A stretch of 64,000 bases of DNA from Pseudoalteromonas piratica (GTDB lineage Bacteria; Pseudomonadota; Gammaproteobacteria; Enterobacterales; Alteromonadaceae): contig NZ_CP009888.1 of NCBI RefSeq assembly GCF_000788395.1, positions 434,001 through 498,000 of the forward strand, read 5' to 3'. The notes beneath the pieces are model-generated. The model was not told the origin of the DNA. It ran no database searches and was given only the letters and a program-made list of their open reading frames with translations. Positions within the stretch are counted from its first letter, which is position 1; the number at the start of each line of letters is the position of its first letter. A program made the translations under genes and the position numbers. This document shows, in pieces, positions 29,920 to 40,032 of the stretch.

Positions 29920-30207
29920 ATGCAATTAAACTTAACAGGTCGTCACGTAGAAATTACTGATTCTTTAAGAGACTATGTCACTAACAAATTTGCAAAACTT
30001 GAGAGGCATTTTGATCACATCAATAACGTGCACGTTATTCTAGATGTTGAAAAGTTATCACAAAAAGCAGAAGCAACGATGCACGTTAATGGCGGTGAAC
30101 TGTTCGCATCTGAAGCACAACAAGATATGTATGCAGCAATTGATGGCTTGGTCGACAAACTTGATCGCCAAGTAATAAAACATAAAGAGAAATTATCTCG
30201 CCATTAA
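29920..30207 (+). CDS. hpf: Ribosome hibernation promoting factor (short HPF)
   Basis: A 95-residue S30AE-family protein, the E. coli HPF length. The ATG at 29920 is chosen over that at 29914 because of its spacing from the AAGGA site. The protein begins MQLNLTGRHVEIT, like other short HPFs. It binds the 30S decoding centre and promotes inactive 100S ribosome dimers in stationary phase. It lies directly after rpoN. Confidence 0.93.
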   Translation: MQLNLTGRHVEITDSLRDYVTNKFAKLERHFDHINNVHVILDVEKLSQKAEATMHVNGGELFASEAQQDMYAAIDGLVDKLDRQVIKHKEKLSRH

Positions 30208-30208
30208 A

Positions 30209-30667
30209 ATGAAATTAACTGATATTATTGCTGAGGACTGCGCTAAAACCGCGGTCCTTTTTAATAGCAAAAAACGTCTCTTCGAATTTATAAGTGATCT
30301 CGCACATCAACATGCGCCAGACATTACTTCTCAAGAGTTTTTAGACGCTTTACTACAGCGTGAAAAACTCGGCAGTACAGGTATTGGTAAAGGACTTGCA
30401 ATACCCCATGGTCGTATTGATGGCCTGCAAAACACTATTGGCTTTTTAATTGTAAATCAATCACCTATCCCTTTCGATGCCATTGATGACAAAGACGTTG
30501 ATGTGTTTGTTGTACTGCTCATACCAGAGCAAAACTGCCAACAACATCTACAGACTTTAGCCACTATCGCTGATAAACTAAAAGACAAGCAATTTTGTCG
30601 TCAGCTACGTCATGCTGAGAACAATCATCAGCTTTATCAAGTTATTAGCAGTGAAGCGAGTAACTAA
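30209..30667 (+). CDS. ptsN: PtsN, nitrogen PTS enzyme IIA component
   Basis: A 152-residue PTS EIIA-2 domain with the phosphorylated histidine at residue 67 in IPHGRIDG. It belongs to the regulatory nitrogen PTS and receives phosphate from NPr, encoded two genes later. In other proteobacteria its phosphorylation state affects potassium uptake and other targets. It lies one base after hpf. Confidence 0.94.
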   Translation: MKLTDIIAEDCAKTAVLFNSKKRLFEFISDLAHQHAPDITSQEFLDALLQREKLGSTGIGKGLAIPHGRIDGLQNTIGFLIVNQSPIPFDAIDDKDVDVFVVLLIPEQNCQQHLQTLATIADKLKDKQFCRQLRHAENNHQLYQVISSEASN

Positions 30668-30682
30668 CGTTAGGAGATTTAA

Positions 30683-31534
30683 GTGCAGCTAATTTTAATC
30701 AGTGGCCGTTCAGGCTCGGGTAAAACCGTTGCCCTAAGAGTATTGGAAGACCTCGGCTATTATGTTGTTGATAACATCCCTGTAAACCTGTTACCTTCTT
30801 TAATCCGAACTGTTTCCGACAAATATGACAAAATCGCTGTAAGCGTTGATGCACGGAATATGACAAAAGAGCCGGAAGAGATTGAAGAAGTACTCGATTA
30901 CCTTCCAGGTTTTGCCACCCCAACACTATTTTATCTCGACAGTGATGAGCACACGCTGATTAAACGCTTTTCAGAAACTCGCCGGTTACACCCGCTGTCT
31001 CTAAATAATATTTCGCTCGAAGAAGCGATTGAAGCCGAGAAAAAGCTGCTTGATCCCATTGCATCAAAAGCCGATATATTTATCGATACTACTGATTTAA
31101 GTGTTCACCAGTTAGCTGATAGTATTCGTGAAAAAATACTTGGTAAAAAATCGAACCAGTTAATTATTACGTTTGAATCATTTGGCTACAAGCATGGTAT
31201 TCCAAAGCATGCGGACTATGTCTTCGATGCGCGATTTTTACCTAACCCCCACTGGGAGCCACATTTAAAACCGCTTACTGGACTTGATCAGCCAGTTATT
31301 GATTTTCTTGCTAATCAACCTGTTGTGCACAAGTTTGCGTGGCAAATACAGACATTTATTGAAACCTGGTTACCTCATTTAGAACGAAATAACCGCAGCT
31401 ATTTAACTGTAGCTATTGGTTGCACTGGTGGACAGCATCGCTCTGTTTATTTGGCGCAAACTCTGGCCGAAAGTTTTGCTAAGCATCATAAAAATGTAAA
31501 AGCGCATCATCGCGAGCAAACCAAGTCTAAGTGA
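30683..31534 (+). CDS. rapZ: RapZ, P-loop RNase adapter protein
   Basis: A 283-residue protein. Walker A is GRSGSGKT (residues 8-15). The C-terminal domain has the IGCTGGQHRSVYLA block typical of RapZ. In enterobacteria it directs RNase E to the GlmZ small RNA to control glucosamine-6-phosphate synthase; whether that circuit exists here is unknown. The start is GTG with an AGGAG site upstream. It lies between ptsN and ptsO. Confidence 0.94.
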   Translation: MQLILISGRSGSGKTVALRVLEDLGYYVVDNIPVNLLPSLIRTVSDKYDKIAVSVDARNMTKEPEEIEEVLDYLPGFATPTLFYLDSDEHTLIKRFSETRRLHPLSLNNISLEEAIEAEKKLLDPIASKADIFIDTTDLSVHQLADSIREKILGKKSNQLIITFESFGYKHGIPKHADYVFDARFLPNPHWEPHLKPLTGLDQPVIDFLANQPVVHKFAWQIQTFIETWLPHLERNNRSYLTVAIGCTGGQHRSVYLAQTLAESFAKHHKNVKAHHREQTKSK

Positions 31535-31543
31535 GTAGGTAAT

Positions 31544-31816
31544 ATGGCAATCGAAAAGAACTTTTTGATTATCAACAAACTGGGGTTGCATGCGCGTGCA
31601 GCAACCCAATTGGCCAAACTAGCAATGGCATTTGATGCCAAAATTAGCCTTACTCAAGGTGATAAAACAGCTGATGCTGATAGTGTATTAGGCTTAATGC
31701 TACTTGAAAGCTCGCAAGGAAAAGAAGTATTAGTCCGTTGCGATGGACCCGACCAAGATGCTGCTCTTTCAGCAATCGGTAATTTAATTGAAGCCAAATT
31801 TAACGAAGACGAATAA
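31544..31816 (+). CDS. ptsO: NPr, HPr-like phosphocarrier of the nitrogen PTS
   Basis: A 90-residue HPr-family protein with the active histidine at residue 16 in KLGLHARAATQLA. It passes phosphate from EI-Ntr (PtsP, not here) to PtsN. It lies 9 bp after rapZ and is the last gene of the rpoN cluster. Confidence 0.94.
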   Translation: MAIEKNFLIINKLGLHARAATQLAKLAMAFDAKISLTQGDKTADADSVLGLMLLESSQGKEVLVRCDGPDQDAALSAIGNLIEAKFNEDE

Positions 31817-31937
31817 ACTACTCACTTAATTAAAACTTTTAACAGCATTAATGCTACAATAAATTAAGACAAGTAAACTCTATAAATCAAAGAGTTGCAA
31901 ACATTCACTCCAAACATCAAATTATTATAGGGTGAAC

Positions 31938-33299
31938 ATGCCAGAAGCACTAGAACAAGATTATTCACAAACACAACTACATGAGGTAACAAAAGCCCTA
32001 AGTAGCGGCATGTTTGTGCACGTTCGACGCATGTTGGCACATATGCCTCCCTGTGATATTGCACACTTATTGGAATCATCCCCACATAAAAGCCGGACTG
32101 TATTATGGCAGCTAGTTGATCCTGACTTACAAGGTGAAACGTTAGAAGAACTCGCTGAAGATGTTCGAAACGGCATTATCGCCCAAATGGATCCTGCACT
32201 TGTTGCTGCTGCAACAGAAGAAATGGATGATGATGACTTTGCTGAAGTACTCCGCAGTTTACCTGATACTGTCTACCAAGAAGTATTGGGCTCAATGGAT
32301 AAAACCGACCAAGAACGTGCCACAGTAGTTCTCTCATACGAGGAAGAAACTGCTGGTGCTTTAATGAGTACCGATACCATTACCATTCGCCCCGATGTAA
32401 CGCTTGATGTGGTACTTCGTTATTTACGGTTAAAAGGCGAGTTACCTGAAGGTACCGATGAGCTCTATGTGGTAGACAAAGAAAATAAGTTTTTAGGGGA
32501 TGTGCAGCTCGCAACCCTGTTAACGAAAAGTCCAAGTCTCACAGTACGAGAGGTGATGGATAATGAATCCGAAGCCATTCCAATGAGTATGGGTGAGTCT
32601 GAGGTTGCGCAGCTGTTTGAACGTCATAATTGGATTTCTGCCCCTGTTATAGATGATAACGGTCAATTGCTTGGTCGTATCACCATCGATGACGTTGTTG
32701 ATGTTATTCGAGAAGAAGCCGAACACAGCATGATGAGTATGGCGGGTCTTGATGATGAAGAAGATACATTCGCACCCGTAGTTAAAAGTACAAAACGCCG
32801 CTCAGTTTGGCTAGGGGTAAACCTAGTTACTGCAATTCTTGCTGCGTTTGTAGCAGGCTTTTTTGAATCAACTCTTGGCATTTTACCAATATTGGCAGTA
32901 TTAAATGGCATCGTCCCCTCTATGGGCGGCATAGCGGGTAGCCAAACGCTTACTTTAGTCATTCGCGGTATTGCTGTTGGCCATATCAATGACGCCAACC
33001 AACGCTGGTTAATCGGTAAAGAAATCGCCATCGGCATGCTTAACGGTATGATTTGGGCAGTATTAATCGCGACAGTTGTCGCCTTATGGCAATGGGATTA
33101 TAAACTAGGCTTGGTTATCGCTTTTGCCATGTTTATGAATTTATTTGCAGCCGGTTGTGCTGGAGTGACAATACCTTTAGTACTGAAAAAGCTAGATATT
33201 GATCCGGCACTAGCTGGCGGTGTAATTCTAACCACAGTCACAGATGTCGTTGGTATTTTTGCCTTCCTTGGCACAGCTACCTACTTCCTTCTTCCGTGA
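31938..33299 (+). CDS. mgtE: MgtE family magnesium transporter
   Basis: A 453-residue protein using the ATG at 31938, which has an AGGG site at good spacing; a GTG at 31932 is also in frame. It has an N-terminal MgtE helical domain (about residues 25-125), paired CBS domains (about 130-255) that sense cytosolic Mg2+, a plug helix, and five membrane helices with the pore segment PSMGGIAGSQT. It is a gated Mg2+ channel. It is a single gene; no magnesium riboswitch could be recognised in the 115-bp leader. Confidence 0.93.
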   Translation: MPEALEQDYSQTQLHEVTKALSSGMFVHVRRMLAHMPPCDIAHLLESSPHKSRTVLWQLVDPDLQGETLEELAEDVRNGIIAQMDPALVAAATEEMDDDDFAEVLRSLPDTVYQEVLGSMDKTDQERATVVLSYEEETAGALMSTDTITIRPDVTLDVVLRYLRLKGELPEGTDELYVVDKENKFLGDVQLATLLTKSPSLTVREVMDNESEAIPMSMGESEVAQLFERHNWISAPVIDDNGQLLGRITIDDVVDVIREEAEHSMMSMAGLDDEEDTFAPVVKSTKRRSVWLGVNLVTAILAAFVAGFFESTLGILPILAVLNGIVPSMGGIAGSQTLTLVIRGIAVGHINDANQRWLIGKEIAIGMLNGMIWAVLIATVVALWQWDYKLGLVIAFAMFMNLFAAGCAGVTIPLVLKKLDIDPALAGGVILTTVTDVVGIFAFLGTATYFLLP

Positions 33300-33321
33300 T
33301 ATAAGCGATTATGCTTATATC
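33298..33321. terminator. Hairpin at the mgtE 3' end
   Basis: A perfect 9-bp inverted repeat GATATAAGC / GCTTATATC overlapping the mgtE stop. There is no real T run, so terminator function is doubtful. Confidence 0.35.
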
Positions 33322-33324
33322 ACC

Positions 33325-34224
33325 TTATCTTTGTGGTAATAGCGTGTATTCACCGACAAACTCAGCAACGAGTTGCTCACCGTCATAGATATTAACAGGC
33401 ACACGATAAACCGCCTTTTCGCCTTGCTCTAAGAGTGTTAAGTCGCCACTGCATTTTTGCAAATCCACACTTCCTTTCGGATCTAGCTTTAACGGCTTTA
33501 GGTATTTAATACTGGCATCTGACAAGACAATAGCCGCTTCAATACCGATTTCTTTTAAGTGAAGGTAAGTTGCCCCCCAACCTGTCAAAGTCGCTAAGCT
33601 ATAAATCGATCCCGCAAACATAGTACCGTGTAGGTTTTGGTTAGCGCTAAACTCGGCTGTTGTGGTGAATTGCCAATCGGTATAACTTTCAACCTTAATA
33701 CCCATTGCATCGCTGATTGGAATATCTTCACGCCATGTATTTTGCAACACCTTGGTCCACTCTGGACGACGGAACCAACCAGGACAAGATGGACACACTT
33801 TAACCATTTTCCAATGTTGAATATCGCCATACATTAAATGTGCTTTTTCAACGACCACATATCCATGGCGTTTATAAAACTCAACAGCGCGATCTCGTGC
33901 AAACAACAGCAACTCTTTAGCCCCTTGCTGCCAAGCTATTTTTTCAAGCTCATGTAGCAATCGGCTACCTAAATGATGACCGCGGTGATCTTTATTTACC
34001 GCCATGTATCGAACTTGTGCTTGCTCAGAGGTATTCCAATGTAAACGCGCTACGCCTAAAACTTGCCCTTGCTCATTTTTTATAAAGCGGTGTTCTGCAT
34101 CTTGTTCAAACTCGTCTTGCTCTGAGCCTCTTGGCTGCTGCCAAGGAGCACGTAAAACTTGCCATCGAAGTTGATAATAATCCTGCCAATCTTGACTACT
34201 TTGGGGTGTCGTTACTTGTAACAT
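33325..34224 (-). CDS. GNAT acetyltransferase fused to a YiiD-type hotdog thioesterase domain
   Basis: A 299-residue two-domain protein. Residues 1-140 are a GNAT N-acetyltransferase with the acetyl-CoA loop near DHRGHHLGSRLL. Residues 155-299 are a YiiD C-terminal hotdog-fold thioesterase-like domain, including NLHGTMFAGSIYSLATLTGWGA. The same fusion occurs as YiiD/FabY-related proteins in gammaproteobacteria, some of which act in initiation of fatty-acid synthesis. The substrate here is unknown. Confidence 0.82.
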   Translation of the reverse strand: MLQVTTPQSSQDWQDYYQLRWQVLRAPWQQPRGSEQDEFEQDAEHRFIKNEQGQVLGVARLHWNTSEQAQVRYMAVNKDHRGHHLGSRLLHELEKIAWQQGAKELLLFARDRAVEFYKRHGYVVVEKAHLMYGDIQHWKMVKVCPSCPGWFRRPEWTKVLQNTWREDIPISDAMGIKVESYTDWQFTTTAEFSANQNLHGTMFAGSIYSLATLTGWGATYLHLKEIGIEAAIVLSDASIKYLKPLKLDPKGSVDLQKCSGDLTLLEQGEKAVYRVPVNIYDGEQLVAEFVGEYTLLPQR

Positions 34225-34350
34225 GCCGACTCCTTATTATGATATTTGGCAACAGATTAACCTAAAAAAGGTCAATATAGAATCATTCCATGGTAAACAC
34301 TTTGGTATTATTCTAAGCTTGATAGTGAATAGACTTTACAAGAGCTTACC

Positions 34351-35016
34351 TTGATCACAACCGAATTCGTAAATCACGCCGATACACTAGGAAACCTTGT
34401 CTGCTTGCAAAAAACATCTCTTGGCACGTGTACTGTAAGGCAACTAAATAACCTACGTTGGTTACTCATAAACAATACTTTGCAATCGATTTGTAATGTG
34501 GAGCATCCCGAGTATTTTTTACTACCTCATTTACAACAGCTTGCTGCGCTATGGAAGAAAACAAACGAGCCTAAAAGTGTATTGGAAGTTGGCCTTGGCG
34601 GCGGAGTGATTCGAAACTTCATTGCCAACAAATTTCCTCAATGTGGTGTTACTACTATCGAAAAAAGCTCGGAAGTAATCGCACTCTATCAACAATATTT
34701 TGCCAAAGAAAATGGGCAAAATATTATCAACGCAGATATTACTAAACTTGAAATGACGCAAAAATTCGATTGGATAGTGCTCGACTTATTCAGTCAACAA
34801 GATTGCCCTATTTTCCTCTTTCAATCTGACTTTTACGAGAAAATAAAGGCCATGTTTGAAAACTCAAACAATCGTCATTTATTTATAAATTTTATTTGTG
34901 AAAGCAAGCAACAACTTAACCAATTACACGAAGTGCTGCATAAGGTTTTTGAGGTAAACATCGCGATTTACCCCATTGAAAATTACAATAACAAAATAGT
35001 TCACTTACACTTCTAA
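34351..35016 (+). CDS. Spermidine-synthase-like methyltransferase-fold protein
   Basis: A 221-residue protein with a Rossmann methyltransferase fold. The nucleotide-binding glycine loop is [13 protein letters not shown], and the acidic strand end follows near [18 protein letters not shown] resembles the catalytic strand of polyamine synthases. It is shorter than SpeE and lacks the N-terminal beta domain, so it is probably one of the orphan spermidine-synthase-like proteins of unknown reaction. The start is TTG. It converges with dtd and overlaps its 3' end by 12 bp. Confidence 0.65.
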   Translation: MITTEFVNHADTLGNLVCLQKTSLGTCTVRQLNNLRWLLINNTLQSICNVEHPEYFLLPHLQQLAALWKKTNEPKSVLEVGLGGGVIRNFIANKFPQCGVTTIEKSSEVIALYQQYFAKENGQNIINADITKLEMTQKFDWIVLDLFSQQDCPIFLFQSDFYEKIKAMFENSNNRHLFINFICESKQQLNQLHEVLHKVFEVNIAIYPIENYNNKIVHLHF

Positions 35017-35442
35017 GCGAAATGTCACGGGCCCATCATTAACTAAATGCACTTTCATATCAGCACCAAATTGCCCTGTTTGCACTGTATTCAAACTTGC
35101 TTTAGCCTGCTTGACAAAGTACTCATAAAGCTCTTCACCTAATGCTGGTACTGCGGCAGATGAAAAGCTTGGGCGCATGCCTTTTTTGGTATCTGCTGCT
35201 AAAGTAAATTGTGATACAACTAATAGCTCACCATCAATACCCTTTAGGCTCAAATTCATTTTACCTTCATCATCTGAAAAAATTCGGTATCCAGATACTT
35301 TGTGCAGTAATCTATCGGCTTTATGTTGATCATCGCCCTTTTCGACACCAAGTAATAATAAAATACCTTGACCTATTTCTCCGACAACCTCACCTTCAAC
35401 GACCACTTTGGCTTCACTAACCCGTTGAATTAAACCTTGCAT
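35005..35442 (-). CDS. dtd: D-aminoacyl-tRNA deacylase
   Basis: A 145-residue DTD, the normal length, using the ATG at 35442 with a GAGGAAG site upstream. The active-site motifs SQFTL and NDGPVTF are intact. It removes D-amino acids (and glycine) wrongly attached to tRNA. The start lies just past the stop of the upstream yihY gene, and the two are probably cotranscribed. Confidence 0.95.
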   Translation of the reverse strand: MQGLIQRVSEAKVVVEGEVVGEIGQGILLLLGVEKGDDQHKADRLLHKVSGYRIFSDDEGKMNLSLKGIDGELLVVSQFTLAADTKKGMRPSFSSAAVPALGEELYEYFVKQAKASLNTVQTGQFGADMKVHLVNDGPVTFRLEV

Positions 35443-35443
35443 A

Positions 35444-36337
35444 TTACGCTTCCTCTTCATTAACAACTAACGGGCGATTTTGTTTGCCAAAAGTATGCTG
35501 AAGTGACACAGTAAACTCAGCACCCAATAAAACAACAATCCACGAAAGATAAACCCATACAAATAAAATAGGAATGGTTGCTAAAGCGCCGTAAATGACT
35601 TCGTAAGATGGAAAGTTACTAACATAAGCAGCAAAACCTTTTTTACTTAATTCAAACAGTAAAGCCGCAAACATAGCGCCTGGTAAAGACGCCTTTATCG
35701 GCACACGGATATTAGGCACTATGGTGTAAATCAGCATAAATCCAGCGGTTGAAATGACATAAGGCAAAAGCCCCAATAAAAAGCCACTAAAACCCGGGAT
35801 CCCTTCATCAGCATAAGTTGCCAAGCTAACAATATAAGATGTCACACCTAAACTAGCCCCCAACAACACTGGGCCAAGTGTTAATACCATCCAATACACC
35901 GCAAATGAAATAACAACAGGGCGTTTTTTCTGAGTGCGCCAAATACGATTAAGCGTAGCGTCTACATTGCGAATTAGAAACAATGCCACAACAATTAAAA
36001 AGCCGATGCCCATAGCGGTCATTTTGTTTGCATTTCCTGTAAAGGCGCCGATATGTTCTTTAATTGTTTCTGATGAGGTTGGCACAAAGTTATTAAAGAT
36101 AAAATTTTCAATGGTGGCACGAAATTCCTGAAATACAGGGAATGCTGAAAATATCGCAAACACCACTGCCAACATTGGCACCAAAGACAATAACGTCACA
36201 TACGCTAAATAACCTGCGTTAACGGTTATTTGGTCATCTAAACAACGCTTAATGTAACCTTTTACCCAAAAGCCAATGTAGCTCACTCCATTACCTAAGT
36301 GCTGAAACATCTGTGCATAGTCGATTTTGTTCTGCAT
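35444..36337 (-). CDS. yihY: YihY/BrkB family inner-membrane protein
   Basis: A polytopic protein of about 297 residues with six hydrophobic segments. It includes the family blocks [20 protein letters not shown] and [25 protein letters not shown], the latter spread over about residues 215-245. The function is uncertain; it was once misnamed ribonuclease BN. The ATG at 36337 is chosen because longer forms would run into the divergent lipoprotein gene and add an unusual hydrophobic leader. It is followed by dtd with almost no gap. Confidence 0.85.
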   Translation of the reverse strand: MQNKIDYAQMFQHLGNGVSYIGFWVKGYIKRCLDDQITVNAGYLAYVTLLSLVPMLAVVFAIFSAFPVFQEFRATIENFIFNNFVPTSSETIKEHIGAFTGNANKMTAMGIGFLIVVALFLIRNVDATLNRIWRTQKKRPVVISFAVYWMVLTLGPVLLGASLGVTSYIVSLATYADEGIPGFSGFLLGLLPYVISTAGFMLIYTIVPNIRVPIKASLPGAMFAALLFELSKKGFAAYVSNFPSYEVIYGALATIPILFVWVYLSWIVVLLGAEFTVSLQHTFGKQNRPLVVNEEEA

Positions 36338-36413
36338 ATTAAGTGCTACTAATAAAAAAATATTGCCATATAATAACAAGATAATAGGAAGCATAAAGAG
36401 AATTGGACATACT

Positions 36414-37058
36414 ATGAAAAAAATACTTTTAGCAGTCGCGACAACCAGTTTGCTCACACTTTCAGGCTGCCAAACGGCTTATTACTCAGCAATGGAAAGC
36501 GTAGGTGTACACAAACGCGACATTCTTATTGACAGAGTAGAAGAAGCAAAAGAGTCACAACAAGAGTCTCAGGAAGAATTCCAATCAGCTTACGAACGCT
36601 TAACTAGCTTAATTAACTTTGATGGTGGTGAGCTACAAAAAGTTTATGACCAGCTCAATGATGATTACCAAGCAAGTAAACAATCAGCCGAAGATGTATC
36701 GAACAAAATTAATGCGGTCGAAGATGTCGCAGAAGCATTGTTTGACGAGTGGGAAGATGAATTAGCGCAATACTCAAATGCTAAACTAAAACGCGATAGT
36801 CAGAAAAAGTTGTCCGCGACAAAACGCCAATTCGAACAATTATTACGTTCAATGCGTCGCTCTGAAAGTAAAATGGAACCAGTATTAACAGCATTAAATG
36901 ACAACGTTTTATACCTAAAACACAATCTTAATGCACAAGCTATTGCCGCTATTAAAGGCGAATTTTCAAGCTTAAAGCGAGACATTCAAACCTTAATGAG
37001 CGAAATGAATAAATCAATTGCCGATTCAAATCAGTTTATCGAGCAAATGAATAAGTAA
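36414..37058 (+). CDS. DUF2959 lipoprotein
   Basis: A 214-residue lipoprotein: the signal peptide ends in LTLSGC with the acylated cysteine at residue 19. The rest is mostly charged helix and probable coiled coil, starting with the block YYSAMESVGVHKRDILIDRV typical of DUF2959. The function is unknown; the family is common in marine gammaproteobacteria. The ATG at 36414 begins the signal peptide; upstream in-frame codons are not used. It is divergent from yihY. Confidence 0.85.
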   Translation: MKKILLAVATTSLLTLSGCQTAYYSAMESVGVHKRDILIDRVEEAKESQQESQEEFQSAYERLTSLINFDGGELQKVYDQLNDDYQASKQSAEDVSNKINAVEDVAEALFDEWEDELAQYSNAKLKRDSQKKLSATKRQFEQLLRSMRRSESKMEPVLTALNDNVLYLKHNLNAQAIAAIKGEFSSLKRDIQTLMSEMNKSIADSNQFIEQMNK

Positions 37059-37072
37059 CGATTAATAAAACA

Positions 37073-37096
37073 AAAAGGCCGCTATTGCGGCCTTTT
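37073..37096. terminator. Bidirectional terminator between DUF2959 and TonB receptor genes
   Basis: A perfect 10-bp stem AAAAGGCCGC / GCGGCCTTTT with a TATT loop, between convergent genes. Confidence 0.87.
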
Positions 37097-37122
37097 CTTT
37101 AACTTTAATAAATATATTTCAA

Positions 37123-40032
37123 TTAGAAACGTACTTTAAAGTTAGTGAAGATACGACGGCCTACAGCATCGTAGATTGATTCGTTAGAACCACTCGCTGA
37201 GATATAAGCTGGCGGTAACTTATCAGTTAAGTTACGAATACCTACATCGATATAAGCATTATCAGTAATGTTATAAGTACCTGAGATGTCGTGAGTAATG
37301 ATTGAACCAACGTATGCTGGGTTCAGATCTTCAGGCGTATCACCCTCTGGAGAAAGGTCAATACGTGCTGAGCGATCAACAAAACGAGTTGTCCACGTTA
37401 CTTTCCAGTCATTTAGAGCGTAATCTGCTGAGAAACGACCCTGCCATGATGGATCACCTAGCTCACCATCTTCAACGTTTACTTCGTCAGGACGGTTTTG
37501 GAATTCAAAATCTTCTAGTTCCATTAGGTGGTTAACTAGTAGGTTGAACTTTAAGTTACCGTCGATATTGAAGTTTGGAGCCCAGTTGAACTGTGCTTCG
37601 ATACCACGAGTTGTTAGTGCTGCTGCGTTTAAGTAACCAGAGCGAACTAGTGTAATATCGAATGTTTCAGGGTCACGGTCTACTTGACCACAGAAGTTTA
37701 AGTCTGGACCGCCAGTCGCATCAACACAGTTATCAGCAACACTTTGCGCAGCGATGAATGAAATTGCATCTTCAATTTCAATATCGTAGTAGTCAACTGT
37801 TGCAGAGAAGTTTTCAATGTACTCAGGAGTCCATACAAAACCTGCTGTTAGTGAAGTTGACTCTTCTGGCATCAGGTTAGGGTTACCACCACTGATTAGG
37901 TCAACAGACACGTTATCGTTCGCTTCAAAGCCAGGAGGCATGCCGATTGCAGCACAGTTTGACGCACGATCTGCATCATCACCAATGTTGTCCGCATCAC
38001 ATGGATCGCTCACACGAGCAAAACCTGGAGATTGTGGCGAGAATGCTTCAGTGATGTTTGGAGCACGTACCGCTTGACCGTATGTACCACGAACACGAAG
38101 TTCTTCAAGTGGTGCCCACATTAAACCAACTTTCCATGCATCAGTGCTACCCGCGTGCGAGTAATCAGCATAACGGTATGCAGCATCAAGAGTTAGTTCT
38201 TCAGCAAGGAATACACCCGCTAAAATTGGTAAGCTAACTTCTACGAAACCTTCAGTTACATCGTACTCACCGTATGAATCAGGTGTTGCAGCAGTTGTAA
38301 GGAAACCAGCTTTTGCAAATTCATCAGTTACAGTTTCTGATGATTCTTCACGGTATTCAAAACCTGTTGCAATACCAACAGCACCACCTGGTAGGCTGAA
38401 GAATTCAGCAGTGTCAAATGCTAATGAACCACCAACAAATTGCTGAGTGATTTTATCTGTACGAGTTACGTCTGCAGAAACCCAGTCACGCGCTTCAGCT
38501 GATGCATTACCTAAACCAAATGGGTTGTAAGCAACACAGTCTGCGCCATTTACGCTTGCAGGATCTTCATAACCTTCACCTTGAGCGCTAGCAACTTGGC
38601 TACGACATGCAGCTTTACCAGTCTCTGGGTCAATTACTGAATCTAGTGCAGCAACAAAGTTATCTGGGATTAAGTCATTTAGTGTCTTACGGATGTTATC
38701 CGTACGACCGTATGAGTAATAAACGTCGAAGTCAAAGTCTGTTTCACTTAGAGTGAAGAAACCTTGTGTACCCGTAACAAAACGGAATAATTCACGACGG
38801 TTGTCAGCGCTACGGTTACCTAGTTCATCAAAGAACTTAGAGAAACGTACTGACGTTACACCATCATCAAGTAGAGATTGACGTAGGTTGTTGTCTAAGA
38901 AAGCATTCTCTTCTACGTTGATAGAAACGTTACCAAAGCGGAAAGAAGGTTGGAATTGCTGTTGAATGTCTGAACGAACGTATTTGAAATCGCTGTATAG
39001 ATTTACATTGTCAGATAAATCAAAGTTAAACGTTGAGCCAACTGTTGTCTTAGCTACTGCTGGGTAAACGTTTTCGTAATCTTGCGTGCTGAAACAGTAA
39101 GCACAACCATCTGGGAAGCTACCAAATGCAAAGCTGTTCGTCATATCACGCTCAGGCATTAATTCTGCAACGCCTGCGTTGTTGAATGTCCAGATGCTGC
39201 CAGCAGAACCGAATGGGTTGATAACACCGTTTCGGCTAATACGCTCTGACATTACATTTGGTACAGTTAAACGGTCAGCAATACCATCATCTTCACCAGT
39301 ATCTTCAGGGTTTGTTACAGTACCCCAAGCACTTGTTTGACGAAGGTCATTAGCCATTACTTCTGCAACGTTACTTTGCTCAGCAAAGAATGTAACGTTA
39401 CCACGGCCATCAGCCATATCAGCACCAGCTACGATACCGAAAGAATAGTTTTCAGTACCTACGCCTTCTGTAGAGTTACCGTATTGAGCGTTAAACTCAA
39501 GACCTTCGTAATCTTTACGTAAAATAACGTTAATTACACCAGAAACAGCGTCAGAACCGTAGATTGCTGAAGCACCACCAGTGATGATTTCGATAGTTTG
39601 AATAAGTGCAGAAGGGATCGCGTTTAAGTCAACCTGAGCTGAACCTGGTGCACCAGCTACGTGGCGTTTACCGTCAACTAGTACTAGCGTACGAGAAGCA
39701 CCTAAACGACGTAAGTCAGCAGATGAAAGGCCCGCAGCTGAGTTGCTATCGTTGTTACCAACAAGTGTGTTTGTTGCACCAACTGCTGGAAGGTCCGCTA
39801 GAACACTACCTAAGTCTGGTAAACCAGATTTAGCGATTTCTTCTTGACCGATTGAAATGATTGGCGTTGGTTGAGAAAGTTCTGGACGCGCAATACGAGA
39901 ACCAGTTACTTGAATACGCTCAACTTCGCCTTCCGCGTTTGTTTCTTCTTGGGCCATTGCTGGCATTGTAGCAACAGCGCCTGCAAAAAGTGCTGATTTA
40001 ACACTAATTGCTAATAAGCTTAAGTTTTTCAA
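37123..40032 (-). CDS. Large TonB-dependent receptor
   Basis: A 969-residue outer-membrane receptor. A signal peptide ends near MPAMA (residue 27), a TonB-box-like ERIQVTGSR follows, then a plug (about residues 50-175) with GASRTLVLVDGKRHV and the GGASAIYGSDAVSGVINVIL segment, and a long barrel ending in FKVRF. The plug type is common among receptors induced on proteins or peptides in Alteromonadales; the ligand here is not known. Codon use looks more uniform than in the neighbours, consistent with high expression. It is a single gene with a long AT-rich upstream region. Confidence 0.9.
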   Translation of the reverse strand: MKNLSLLAISVKSALFAGAVATMPAMAQEETNAEGEVERIQVTGSRIARPELSQPTPIISIGQEEIAKSGLPDLGSVLADLPAVGATNTLVGNNDSNSAAGLSSADLRRLGASRTLVLVDGKRHVAGAPGSAQVDLNAIPSALIQTIEIITGGASAIYGSDAVSGVINVILRKDYEGLEFNAQYGNSTEGVGTENYSFGIVAGADMADGRGNVTFFAEQSNVAEVMANDLRQTSAWGTVTNPEDTGEDDGIADRLTVPNVMSERISRNGVINPFGSAGSIWTFNNAGVAELMPERDMTNSFAFGSFPDGCAYCFSTQDYENVYPAVAKTTVGSTFNFDLSDNVNLYSDFKYVRSDIQQQFQPSFRFGNVSINVEENAFLDNNLRQSLLDDGVTSVRFSKFFDELGNRSADNRRELFRFVTGTQGFFTLSETDFDFDVYYSYGRTDNIRKTLNDLIPDNFVAALDSVIDPETGKAACRSQVASAQGEGYEDPASVNGADCVAYNPFGLGNASAEARDWVSADVTRTDKITQQFVGGSLAFDTAEFFSLPGGAVGIATGFEYREESSETVTDEFAKAGFLTTAATPDSYGEYDVTEGFVEVSLPILAGVFLAEELTLDAAYRYADYSHAGSTDAWKVGLMWAPLEELRVRGTYGQAVRAPNITEAFSPQSPGFARVSDPCDADNIGDDADRASNCAAIGMPPGFEANDNVSVDLISGGNPNLMPEESTSLTAGFVWTPEYIENFSATVDYYDIEIEDAISFIAAQSVADNCVDATGGPDLNFCGQVDRDPETFDITLVRSGYLNAAALTTRGIEAQFNWAPNFNIDGNLKFNLLVNHLMELEDFEFQNRPDEVNVEDGELGDPSWQGRFSADYALNDWKVTWTTRFVDRSARIDLSPEGDTPEDLNPAYVGSIITHDISGTYNITDNAYIDVGIRNLTDKLPPAYISASGSNESIYDAVGRRIFTNFKVRF

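Noticed and set aside
31817..31937. Magnesium riboswitch before mgtE
   Set aside because: The 120-base leader is AT-rich and shows no M-box or ykkC-like conserved elements that I could recognise.
36338..36457. Longer start for yihY at 36457
   Set aside because: It would overlap the divergent lipoprotein start and add a hydrophobic leader absent from the family.
37302..39833. Several plus-strand open frames of 60-86 codons inside the large TonB receptor gene
   Set aside because: They are antisense shadows of a clear 969-codon gene and have no ribosome binding sites or recognisable domains.
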